A stretch of DNA of 6,400 nucleotides from Desulfobacterales bacterium (GCA_030613225.1 JAUWMJ010000192.1:1-6400), one strand, 5' to 3'. Positions 1 through 4,993 are shown, counted from the first letter of the stretch. The notes: generated by a model from the letters alone, not told the origin. Translations and numbers: made by a program.

Positions 1-1
1 G

Positions 2-130
2 AAGCACTTAACCTTGAACGGGGAACCTTTGAACCTTATAACCCAGACCGACCTGGTGTCAAATTATTTTGCGATTCCGTGGTATATCAAGGTCTCCGGT
101 CATTTTAGTCTGGTGAATAACGAGGTTTGA
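2..130 (+). CDS. 3' end of an upstream gene (partial; possibly LpxK)
   Basis: The second forward frame is open from the window edge to a TGA at 128-130, giving the last 42 residues of a protein. The tail is hydrophobic and aromatic, with the segments LITQTDLVSNY and IPWYIKVSGHFSLVNNEV. The spacing of an I-T-x-x-D-x-V motif followed by a Pro-rich beta strand loosely resembles the C-terminus of lipid A 4'-kinase LpxK (typically TTEKDxV then a short strand). LpxK would also suit the acyltransferase that follows, since both act in the envelope. The match is weak: the usual Glu-Lys of TEKD is absent. A period-7 repeat (positions 7-44) underlies the first part, so some residues may come from repeat DNA rather than an ancestral gene. 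The next gene begins 55 bases downstream in the same direction. Identity is uncertain; that a gene ends here is moderately likely. Confidence 0.38.
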   Translation, partial: KHLTLNGEPLNLITQTDLVSNYFAIPWYIKVSGHFSLVNNEV

Positions 131-185
131 AATACAGGATACACTTTTTTTTTGTTACCCGTTCACACCCATTTGGAATAAAGCT

Positions 186-836
186 ATGTTAAAAATAATC
201 AGAAATGCTATTACATCACAGCCGGTATCAGCTTTGCTTTACCGATTGATCCGGGCTTATAGCTGGACATTTAGTGTCAAGGTTGAAAATGAGGGCAACT
301 GGCTGGAGTACCTTGAAAATGGCGGCACAGTATTGATTTGTATATGGCACCAGCAGTTTTTTCCTGCTATCCGGTTTTTTAAAAAGTATGAAAAATACAA
401 CCCCGGTCTTATGATCAGCAGGAGTAAAGATGGAGAAATTATTGCCAGGATAGCAAAAATGAGCGGCTGGCATCCTGTTCGAGGTTCTTCTTCAAAGGGA
501 GGAAGTGAAGCACTTCATGGAATGATTGGCAGGCTAAAAACTTCCGGACTTTCCGGTCATGTCGTGGACGGGCCGAGAGGACCTGCAGGAATAGTGAAAC
601 CAGGGGTGATCCGCATGGCTCATACCACAGGTGCAATGATTGTTCCTTTTTATACTTATGCAGACAAAGCGTGGTATATGAATAGCTGGGATAAATTTAT
701 GATCCCTCAACCTTTTGCAAAAATTACCCTTCGTTTCGGGGAAATGATTAAATTTGATCCGTCGGAAAATAAAGAAGATTTTGAGAAGCAAAGACTGCAC
801 CTTGAAAAAATCATGCGTTTGGAATTGAGAGGGTAA
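186..836 (+). CDS. DUF374 lysophospholipid acyltransferase-like protein
   Basis: This 216-residue protein fits the DUF374 branch of the lysophospholipid acyltransferase (LPLAT) superfamily, whose members are thought to acylate lipid A or a related envelope lipid at the inner membrane. Visible family marks, in order: IWHQQFF at 53-59, where His55 takes the place of the catalytic His of the HX4D motif; the block SRSKDGE at 78-84; PVRGSSSKGG at 97-106; DGPRGPAG at 128-135, the most diagnostic stretch; and SWDKFMIPQPFAK at 167-179. The length is normal for the family. The N-terminal 25 residues are amphipathic and probably sit on the membrane. ATG at 186 is chosen because the homology begins at once; its ribosome site is weak (TGGA at 174-177). 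It could share a transcript with the partial gene upstream and the second acyltransferase downstream, though a 202-base repeat-rich gap separates the latter. The family assignment is firm; the substrate is not known from sequence. Confidence 0.9.
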   Translation: MLKIIRNAITSQPVSALLYRLIRAYSWTFSVKVENEGNWLEYLENGGTVLICIWHQQFFPAIRFFKKYEKYNPGLMISRSKDGEIIARIAKMSGWHPVRGSSSKGGSEALHGMIGRLKTSGLSGHVVDGPRGPAGIVKPGVIRMAHTTGAMIVPFYTYADKAWYMNSWDKFMIPQPFAKITLRFGEMIKFDPSENKEDFEKQRLHLEKIMRLELRG

Positions 837-838
837 TG

Positions 839-944
839 TACGGGTTACGGGTTGCGAGTTACGGGTTGCGTGTTTTGGGTTATAAAAAAGGGATTATTTC
901 CGATTAACAACCCGCAACACGTAACTCGCAACACGCAACTCGTA
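839..944. repeat. Inverted pair of heptamer tandem repeats (large hairpin)
   Basis: Starting three bases after the stop of the DUF374 gene, six in-register heptamers run from 839 to 880 (TACGGGT, TACGGGT, TGCGAGT, TACGGGT, TGCGTGT, TTTGGGT). Five heptamers of the opposite sense fill 910-944 (ACCCGCA, ACACGTA, ACTCGCA, ACACGCA, ACTCGTA). Folding the arms together in register pairs the first five left units with the right units at roughly 30 of 35 positions, with variation mostly at unit positions 2 and 5. The AT-rich loop covers about 874-909. It could form a cruciform or, if transcribed, a long RNA hairpin between the two acyltransferase genes. It lacks a terminal T-run, so it is not a classical terminator. 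Confidence 0.85.
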
Positions 945-974
945 TTTCAATGTAAAAACAACATGCCGGCTGAG

Positions 975-994
975 ATCGACAATAAATTGTCGAT
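975..994. repeat. Perfect 9-bp-arm inverted repeat upstream of the PlsB-like gene
   Basis: ATCGACAATAAATTGTCGAT is a perfect inverted repeat with 9-base arms and a 2-base centre. A second pair, CAACAT (959-964) and ATGTTG (998-1003), brackets it asymmetrically. It ends 44 bases before the ATG of the acyltransferase gene, so it could be an operator, an mRNA leader hairpin, or a small repetitive palindrome. No T-run follows, which argues against a terminator. Confidence 0.7.
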
Positions 995-1038
995 ATGATG
1001 TTGCTGAGCGCCAATGACAGCACAAAGGGCAAAATGAC

Positions 1039-2451
1039 ATGACCGGACAGATTACGATATCAATATGGATTTTTCTATTACTGGTTGCAATCACAATCTG
1101 GGCAATCCTGGATAGAGTGCTGATTCCAAGTACTCGCTGGTTTTTACGGCGGCGGGTCAATCGAGTAATAGATGAAATAAGCAAGCGTCTTGATATAGAA
1201 ATCAAGCCCTTTCAGCTTACAAAAAGACGGGTTTTAATTGATCGTCTGATTTATGATCCCAAGGTGATTGAAGCGATACAGATAAAAGCCCAGGAACACG
1301 ATATACCGCGGGAACTCGTTCAGGCTAAAGTAATGAGGTATGCAAAGGAGATAGTACCGTCATTTAACGCTTATCTATATTTTCGAATCGGTTACTGGCT
1401 GGCAAAAAAAATTGCAAATCTACTTTACCATGTGCACATCGGCCTTGTAGATAATGAACAATTTGCGGACATCGATCCGGATTCAACAGTTGTGTTTGTG
1501 ATGAACCATCGCAGCAATATGGATTATATACTTGTGGCGTTTTTAGCTGCTGAAAAAACTACACTTTCCTATGCAGTCGGTGAGTGGGCCAAGGTCTGGC
1601 CGTTGCAAGCATTGATCAGATCTATGGGCGCTTTTTTTGTTCGCCGGAAATCCGGTAACCCTTTGTATCGTCTGGTATTGGAACGGTATATCCATATGGC
1701 GACTAAAGAGGGTGTTTGTCAGGCGGTTTTTCTTGAAGGTGGGCTGAGTCGTGATGGACTACTGCGACCTCCAAAACTCGGCTTTATTGACTATATGCTG
1801 CGAAGTTTTAAACCCGGAACTGATCGTGATATTATTTTCATTCCTGTTGGGATTAACTACGACAGAACCCTTGAGGACAGGAGTCTGTTACGTATGCTAA
1901 ATCCCGATGCGGTAAAACGTAGCAGATGGTTTATAATGAAAACAACAATCAGGTTTGTCTGGCGTAGCATTATTTTTATTTTGCTCAGCAGGTGGCAGCG
2001 TTTTGGATATGCCAGTGTTAACTTCGGTCAACGTATTTCAGCGCGGGAATATTGTCGTCTAAATGATATCGATTTCAGCAAAATGAAACGTAAAGACCGT
2101 TTTTTGGAAGTTGAAAAATTTTCCGGACACCTCATGGCTTCCATTCAAAACGTTATACCGGTACTGCCGGTACCTCTGGTAGCAGCTGTTTTCGTTAAAT
2201 TCCCCGATGATTTATTAAGTGCATTTGATGTGGAAGCACATGCAAATCGTATAATTGACGAAATTCAGGTAAAAAATGCGCCGGTTTTTCTTTCAACGAC
2301 AAGCCGTGTACAAAATATAGTGACTGCATTAAACATGTTGAGAATAAGGCGTCTGGTTGTTGAAAGAGATGGGCTTTATAAAGCTGACCCTGAAATGCTG
2401 AATGTTTTATCATATTATGCAAATTCAATTGATCATTATTTTCCACATTGA
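1039..2451 (+). CDS. PlsB-like glycerol-3-phosphate 1-O-acyltransferase
   Basis: The 470-residue protein carries the four LPLAT motifs in the PlsB/GPAT form: NHRSNMDYIL at 156-165 (His157 and Asp162 form the catalytic HX4D pair); GAFFVRRKSGN at 197-207; FLEGGLSRDGLLRPPKLG at 231-248, close to the EGGRSRTG-PPK block of PlsB; and IFIPVGINYDR at 266-276. The C-terminal LSYYANSIDHYF also matches the end of PlsB-type enzymes. The expected reaction is transfer of an acyl group from acyl-ACP or acyl-CoA to sn-glycerol-3-phosphate, the first step of phospholipid synthesis. One N-terminal transmembrane helix (about 6-25) precedes a basic segment, anchoring it to the inner membrane. E. coli PlsB is about 807 residues, so this is a shortened form lacking much of the N-terminal region. 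ATG 1039 follows AAAGGG (1024-1029) by nine bases; an ATG at 1034 meets a stop at once. It may be a second GPAT or a relative with another acyl acceptor. Confidence 0.85.
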   Translation: MTGQITISIWIFLLLVAITIWAILDRVLIPSTRWFLRRRVNRVIDEISKRLDIEIKPFQLTKRRVLIDRLIYDPKVIEAIQIKAQEHDIPRELVQAKVMRYAKEIVPSFNAYLYFRIGYWLAKKIANLLYHVHIGLVDNEQFADIDPDSTVVFVMNHRSNMDYILVAFLAAEKTTLSYAVGEWAKVWPLQALIRSMGAFFVRRKSGNPLYRLVLERYIHMATKEGVCQAVFLEGGLSRDGLLRPPKLGFIDYMLRSFKPGTDRDIIFIPVGINYDRTLEDRSLLRMLNPDAVKRSRWFIMKTTIRFVWRSIIFILLSRWQRFGYASVNFGQRISAREYCRLNDIDFSKMKRKDRFLEVEKFSGHLMASIQNVIPVLPVPLVAAVFVKFPDDLLSAFDVEAHANRIIDEIQVKNAPVFLSTTSRVQNIVTALNMLRIRRLVVERDGLYKADPEMLNVLSYYANSIDHYFPH

Positions 2452-2499
2452 TAAAAATGTCGTAACTACTCGGGTTGTCAGGTTCACAGTTCAGGGTTT

Positions 2500-2514
2500 C
2501 CCGCTGAAAGCGGG
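2500..2514. repeat. Short GC hairpin after the PlsB-like gene
   Basis: CCCGCTGAAAGCGGG has 6-base perfect arms around a GAA loop and lies 49 bases after the acyltransferase stop codon. The bases that follow (ATTTAG) do not form a T-run, so intrinsic termination is doubtful; it could still protect a 3' end or be part of the surrounding repeat element. Confidence 0.55.
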
Positions 2515-2542
2515 ATTTAGCCTCACCGCATCGCACCACACA

Positions 2543-2574
2543 ACAAGCGGTATCTTCGACAAGCGGCATCTTCG
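2543..2574. repeat. 16-base tandem direct repeat
   Basis: ACAAGCGGTATCTTCG is followed directly by ACAAGCGGCATCTTCG, identical at 15 of 16 positions, with the start of a third unit (AGCGG) after it. It lies within the gene-free, repeat-rich gap and translates into nothing recognisable. Confidence 0.75.
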
Positions 2575-2741
2575 AGCGGAGGGGGCGCATTTTTCATATC
2601 GCTTGACATAGTTGATGAACCTATTAACGGTAGCAGTTACGCGCAATGTGCCACCCCCCGCTCTCAATATCTCAAAACTGTGCGGTTTTCATCAGTTAAC
2701 CTTGAACCGTGAACCATGGAACTTTGAACCTGAGTTGCAAA

Positions 2742-3107
2742 ATGTCATATCGTTTAATGGCCGATATTGTTGTTGTGCTTCACTTTACATTTATCTTATT
2801 TGTATTGATGGGAGGAATCTTGTCAATCTGGTGGCGAAAGGTCGTTTGGATACATATTCCGACCGCCGGGTGGGGCGCCCTGATAGAATTTGCAGGATGG
2901 ATCTGCCCTCTTACACCACTGGAAAACCGGCTTCGGGTTAAAGGTGGAGAAGCAGGCTATCCTGGAGGGTTTGTTGAGGAATATATCTTACCTGTTATTT
3001 ATCCTGCAGGACTTACGCGTGAAATACAGATAATCTTAGGTATTTTCGTTATAACAGTCAATCTTGTAATATACTGGAAGGTTTTTCATAAGTATAGAAC
3101 CCGTTAA
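2742..3107 (+). CDS. DUF2784 family small membrane protein
   Basis: This 121-residue protein matches the DUF2784 family, whose function is unknown. It starts MSYRLMADIVVVLH and carries the hallmark block WGALIEFAGWICPLTPLEN at 44-62, then GGEAGYPGGFVEEY at 68-81 and LPVIYPAGLTREIQ at 83-96. Three hydrophobic helices are visible, at about 7-28, 35-54 and 97-114, so it is an integral inner-membrane protein with a polar loop between helices two and three. The length is typical. ATG at 2742 is preferred because family homology begins there. An in-frame GTG at 2709 would add eleven residues encoded by heptamer-repeat DNA (NHGTLNLSCK), which no family member should share. There is no strong ribosome-binding site before 2742. 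The gene stands alone between repeat-filled gaps, and its stop codon lies inside an octamer repeat. Confidence 0.88.
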   Translation: MSYRLMADIVVVLHFTFILFVLMGGILSIWWRKVVWIHIPTAGWGALIEFAGWICPLTPLENRLRVKGGEAGYPGGFVEEYILPVIYPAGLTREIQIILGIFVITVNLVIYWKVFHKYRTR

Positions 3108-3127
3108 GTAGTTGGGTTGTTAAGTAG
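3104..3127. repeat. Octamer tandem repeat over the DUF2784 stop codon
   Basis: Three 8-base units occur in register: TTAAGTAG, TTGGGTTG, TTAAGTAG. The first includes the TAA stop of the DUF2784 gene (3105-3107). In a shifted register (TAGTTGGG, TTGTTAAG, TAGCTGAT) it belongs to the same family as the repeat at 5411-5442. Confidence 0.65.
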
Positions 3128-3176
3128 CTGATATGAAATACGTATCAATTAAGTAAAAAAATCGGGAGAATTTGGA

Positions 3177-3668
3177 ATGGTCAGGGTGCTGGTGAGCGCC
3201 TGCCTGATTGGCGAGCGAGTGCGTTACGACGGCAAAAAGATGCCTTGCAACAGCTCAATTTTGAAGAAATGGAAAGATGATGGGCTGATAGTGCCTTTTT
3301 GCCCTGAAGTCGCCGGAAATCTGCCTGTGCCCAGGCCTTCTGCAGAAATTATTGCAGGCACGGGAATCGAGGTCTTAAAAGAGAGTGCGAAAGTTTTTAA
3401 TATTAACGGACAGGATATTACAGACAGCTTTATCAGGGGAGCAAGGGAAGCATTAAGGATTGTAAAAGAAATGCAAATAAAGATGGCCGTCCTGAAAGAC
3501 GGCAGCCCTTCATGTGGAAAAACCCGTATTTATGACGGAAGTTTTTCAGGATTAAAAAGACCCGGAAAGGGAGTAACAACAGCCCTCCTTGAAAAAAACG
3601 GTATTAGTGTATTTAGCGAGAAAGAAATAAAAAAAGCCGCGGCTTATCTTGAGAAGTTAACGTCTTAA
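3177..3668 (+). CDS. DUF523 / TudS-like [4Fe-4S] desulfurase
   Basis: The 163-residue protein belongs to the DUF523 family, which includes TudS, an enzyme that removes sulfur from 2-thiouracil using a [4Fe-4S] cluster. It opens with the family signature VSACLIGERVRYDG (6-19). The three likely cluster ligands are Cys9, Cys42 (in FCPEVAGNLPVPRP, 41-54) and Cys113 (in LKDGSPSCG, 106-114). Glu44 and the Ser110/Ser112 pair next to the third cysteine are in positions expected for active-site residues. Cys24 is extra. The length is that of a stand-alone family member, without the second domain (DUF1722) some relatives carry. It is cytoplasmic, with no signal peptide. ATG 3177 follows GGGAG (3164-3168) by eight bases. 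No neighbour points to nucleobase salvage, so thiouracil desulfuration is inferred from family only; other thiolated compounds are possible substrates. Confidence 0.88.
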   Translation: MVRVLVSACLIGERVRYDGKKMPCNSSILKKWKDDGLIVPFCPEVAGNLPVPRPSAEIIAGTGIEVLKESAKVFNINGQDITDSFIRGAREALRIVKEMQIKMAVLKDGSPSCGKTRIYDGSFSGLKRPGKGVTTALLEKNGISVFSEKEIKKAAAYLEKLTS

Positions 3669-3735
3669 AAGCCAAATTTGATTGTCAAACAGTAACCAAA
3701 GTCCGTTGGAGCGAAGCCCCGCTGAGAGCTATGCA

Positions 3736-3777
3736 ATCCGCAACTCGCACCCCGCACCCCGTAACCCGCATCCCCTA
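3736..3777. repeat. Heptamer array between two convergent genes
   Basis: Six contiguous 7-base units occur: ATCCGCA, ACTCGCA, CCCCGCA, CCCCGTA, ACCCGCA, TCCCCTA. They are the same unit family as the right arm at 910-944. The array ends one base before the stop codon of the enoyl-CoA hydratase remnant on the opposite strand. No matching inverted arm lies nearby. Confidence 0.75.
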
Positions 3778-3778
3778 T

Positions 3779-4066
3779 CTATTTTTCCTTCCAGACCGGC
3801 TTCCGTTTATTCAAGAAAGCATCTATCCTTTCTTTGGCATCTTCGGTTATACGAAGAGAGGCAAACATCTCATTGGAACATTCTAAAGCTTTATCAAACT
3901 CCATGTCTGCTGTCTGGTAAAACGCCTGTTTTCCCATCTGCAGGGCAAGGGGACTTTTTGGGGCAAGTTTGTTTGCAAGAGACATTGTAGCTTCCTCAAG
4001 TTGATCTGCAGGTACAACTTTATTCACAAGACCCCATTTTTCCGCATCATCTGAAGGTCTCGATTT
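3779..4066 (-). pseudogene. Enoyl-CoA hydratase/isomerase, 3' remnant
   Basis: Read on the minus strand, this frame encodes about 95 residues that match the C-terminal third of the crotonase (enoyl-CoA hydratase/isomerase) family. Recognisable blocks are SDDAEKWGLVNKVVP, then LANKLAPKSPLALQMGKQAFYQ, and the terminal FLNKRKPVWKEK. A complete member has about 260 residues; the N-terminal two thirds, with the CoA-binding and oxyanion-hole segments, are missing. The homology stops at SRP, and a TAA (4067-4069) closes the frame right there, where the DNA changes to AT-rich CACGAAA repeat sequence. No plausible start exists except an internal GTG at 4027, which would give an 82-residue fragment. 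So this is a 5'-truncated remnant, not a functional gene. It converges on the DUF523 gene. The sequence left is otherwise intact, which suggests recent truncation by deletion or rearrangement. Confidence 0.85.
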
Positions 4067-4081
4067 TTAAAATAAAAACAA

Positions 4082-4136
4082 TCACGAAAACACGAAAGAA
4101 GGAAAGCACGAAATAAAATCTTTGATTTTCGTTTCG
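4082..4136. repeat. CACGAAA repeat with hairpin
   Basis: CACGAAA occurs three times (4083-4089, 4091-4097, and 4107-4113 within GCACGAAA), separated by short A/G-rich spacers. It runs into a hairpin with arms AAAATC and GATTTT around TTT, reinforced by outer CGAAA and TTTCG. It starts where the enoyl-CoA hydratase remnant loses homology, so it may mark the rearrangement junction. Confidence 0.6.
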
Positions 4137-4271
4137 CTCCAACCGGCTTGTTTGGAAAATGACGGTCTGGTTGAAAAAGAGAAGTGATATGAAATGCATA
4201 TTATAGCGCGACAAATTAGTTGCAAGTATAATTTTATGAACTCATAAAAAGTCGAAATCATCATGTTTTAG

Positions 4272-4287
4272 TCCCGCCCGGGCGGGA
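4272..4287. repeat. 16-bp perfect GC palindrome
   Basis: TCCCGCCCGGGCGGGA is perfectly self-complementary. After one G/T mismatch on each side, TTTA (4267-4270) and TAAA (4289-4292) extend the symmetry. It lies in AT-rich DNA about 140 bases upstream of the DUF134 promoter. No gene ends here, so a terminator role is unlikely; a mobile palindromic repeat or protein site is more plausible. Confidence 0.75.
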
Positions 4288-4292
4288 TTAAA

Positions 4293-4362
4293 TTTTAGGT
4301 TTTAGGTTAATGTAATTGTCTGTTTTATAAAATGCTTAAAACATAATACCTAAAACTTAAAA
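4293..4362. repeat. Inverted pair of TTTTAGG heptamers
   Basis: The left arm has TTTTAGG (4293-4299), TTTTAGG (4300-4306) and TTAATG (4307-4312). The right arm has CATAATA (4342-4348), CCTAAAA (4349-4355) and CTTAAAA (4356-4362). The arms are complementary over most of 20 bases around a 29-base AT-rich loop. The plan is the same as at 839-944, with a different unit. Confidence 0.65.
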
Positions 4363-4427
4363 CGTTTCTTAAAAAGTGGGTTTTACTTTTTACGAAACTA
4401 TCTTATTTGGGTATTAATAAAAATTTC

Positions 4428-4456
4428 TTGACAACGTATGTTCGAGTATTTATTTT
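4428..4456 (+). promoter_or_regulatory. Sigma70-type promoter of the DUF134 gene
   Basis: A consensus -35 box TTGACA (4428-4433) is followed after exactly 17 bases by TATTTT (4451-4456), which matches the -10 consensus at four of six positions. Transcription would begin near 4462-4464, about 30 bases before the ATG at 4492. It is the best promoter match in the window. Confidence 0.7.
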
Positions 4457-4464
4457 AAAGGTTC

Positions 4465-4478
4465 TGAGAATATTCTCA
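4465..4478. promoter_or_regulatory. 14-bp palindrome at the transcription start, likely operator
   Basis: TGAGAATATTCTCA is a perfect 14-bp palindrome just downstream of the predicted -10 box, overlapping or adjoining the expected start of transcription and ending 13 bases before the ATG. A dimeric regulator bound here would block transcription. Since the first gene is itself a helix-turn-helix protein, autoregulation is a natural guess, but the binding protein is not known. Confidence 0.6.
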
Positions 4479-4480
4479 TA

Positions 4481-4486
4481 AAGGAG
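4481..4486 (+). promoter_or_regulatory. Ribosome-binding site of the DUF134 gene
   Basis: AAGGAG lies five bases before the ATG at 4492 and fixes that start, which is also where family homology begins. Confidence 0.8.
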
Positions 4487-4491
4487 ATTTT

Positions 4492-4947
4492 ATGGTTCGT
4501 CCTCATAAAAGTCGGATGGTAGCTTTTAACCCTGATATCAGCTATTTCAAGCCAAGGGGCATACCTCTGATCGACCTGGAGGAGGTTCAGATAACAATAG
4601 ATGAATACGAAGCTCTGCGACTTTCAGACCTTATGGACATGTCTTATGAAGAGGCTGCCAATAGTATGGGAGTGTCAAGGGCTACGTTTGGGAGGATCGT
4701 TCAGAGAGCAAGAAAAACAGTGGCAGATGCTTTGATTAACGGAAAAGCGATTATTATTCAAGGTGGAAGTTACAGGATAATTGATAAAAAGCGAATTTTC
4801 ATGTGCAATAACTGCAACAATAAATGGGAGGAGCCACGGGGAACAGGAAGACCTGAAAATTGTCCTTTGTGCAATCATAAGGATTTTTACCGTTTTGTGA
4901 AGAAAAAATCGAATTTGCCACGGAGGATGCGGAGTACACAGAGATAA
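4492..4947 (+). CDS. DUF134 helix-turn-helix regulator with zinc-ribbon tail
   Basis: The 151-residue protein is a clear DUF134 member, a family of predicted DNA-binding regulators often encoded beside NifX-like and MinD/Mrp genes. It begins VRPHKSRMVAFNPDISYFKP (2-21), then LEEVQITIDEYEALRLSDL (29-47). A sigma-like helix-turn-helix covers about 50-82 (SYEEAANSMGVSRATFGRIV at 51-70), ending at ALINGKAIIIQGG. After it, two CxxC pairs, Cys105/Cys108 and Cys124/Cys127, form a probable zinc ribbon or metal sensor. Two oddities: the usual Cys in the N-terminal KCR motif is Ser7 here, and the last eight residues (RRMRSTQR) are encoded by an arm of an intergenic-type repeat. A strong promoter, a palindrome and AAGGAG precede it. 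It leads a three-gene set and probably controls it. The family is firm; the signal sensed is unknown. Confidence 0.92.
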   Translation: MVRPHKSRMVAFNPDISYFKPRGIPLIDLEEVQITIDEYEALRLSDLMDMSYEEAANSMGVSRATFGRIVQRARKTVADALINGKAIIIQGGSYRIIDKKRIFMCNNCNNKWEEPRGTGRPENCPLCNHKDFYRFVKKKSNLPRRMRSTQR

Positions 4948-4993
4948 CTGATTATAAAAAAAATTCTCTGTGTTCTCAGTGAGCTCAGTGATG
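4918..4993. repeat. CTCTGTG-type inverted repeat overlapping the DUF134 3' end
   Basis: The left arm (4918-4943) starts CCACGGAGGATG and ends GTACACAGAG. The right arm (4966-4993) starts CTCTGTGTTCTCAGTG and continues GAGCTCAGTGATG. The inner eight bases (ACACAGAG against CTCTGTGT) pair perfectly and outer GGAG/CTCA-type blocks pair partly, with a 22-base AT-rich loop holding the TAA stop (4945-4947). Similar CTCTGTG-rich words occur in intergenic DNA of other bacteria. The right arm has no T-run after it, so it is a poor terminator; in mRNA it could lower expression between the first and second genes. Confidence 0.7.

Larger units (their letters stand above)
2452..2741. other. Gene-free gap built of nested repeats
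   Basis: No convincing gene lies in these 290 bases. The left edge has heptamers with a GGTT core (GGGTTGT, CAGGTTC, ACAGTTC, AGGGTTT; 2472-2499) and the right edge has the opposite sense (GTTAACC, TTGAACC, GTGAACC and on; 2695-2730), so the gap is bracketed by an inverted pair. Inside are a CCCGCT-GAA-AGCGGG hairpin (2500-2514), a 16-base direct repeat (2543-2574), and a GC-rich inverted pair starting with GAGCGG (2574-2591 against 2645-2663). Short open frames here look like chance translations of repeat DNA. Confidence 0.7.
4067..4426. other. Gene-free repeat-rich stretch upstream of the DUF134 promoter
   Basis: No gene is supported here. From left to right: a CACGAAA-type repeat at about 4082-4113; a hairpin with arms AAAATC (4115-4120) and GATTTT (4124-4129), extended by CGAAA (4109-4113) and TTTCG (4132-4136); TTCGCTCCAAC (4133-4143), the exact reverse complement of 3705-3715; about 120 bases of AT-rich sequence without recognisable content; a 16-bp GC palindrome (4272-4287); an inverted pair of TTTTAGG-type units (4293-4362); and an AT-rich lead-in to the promoter. 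Confidence 0.6.

Noticed and set aside
839..944. CRISPR-like array
   Set aside because: The units are 7 bases with no spacers and are degenerate; no cas gene is near.
2195..2590. 131-codon open frame on the minus strand
   Set aside because: It overlaps the well-supported acyltransferase gene and then repeat DNA, and its translation shows no family motif.
2604..2632. TTGACA at 2604-2609 as a promoter for the DUF2784 gene
   Set aside because: At 17-base spacing the -10 position reads AACGGT, and no alternative spacing gives a good box.
2402..2941. Two plus-strand open frames (2402-2611 and 2612-2941)
   Set aside because: They cover the repeat-rich gap or overlap the DUF2784 gene out of frame, and the translations show no conserved blocks.
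3682..3990. 102-codon plus-strand open frame after the DUF523 gene
   Set aside because: It translates the heptamer array into Arg/Asn/Pro/His-rich sequence and then runs antisense to the crotonase remnant, which has clear homology on the other strand.
4082..4264. 60-codon minus-strand open frame
   Set aside because: Much of it is translated CACGAAA repeat and AT-rich DNA; no ribosome site or recognisable motif.
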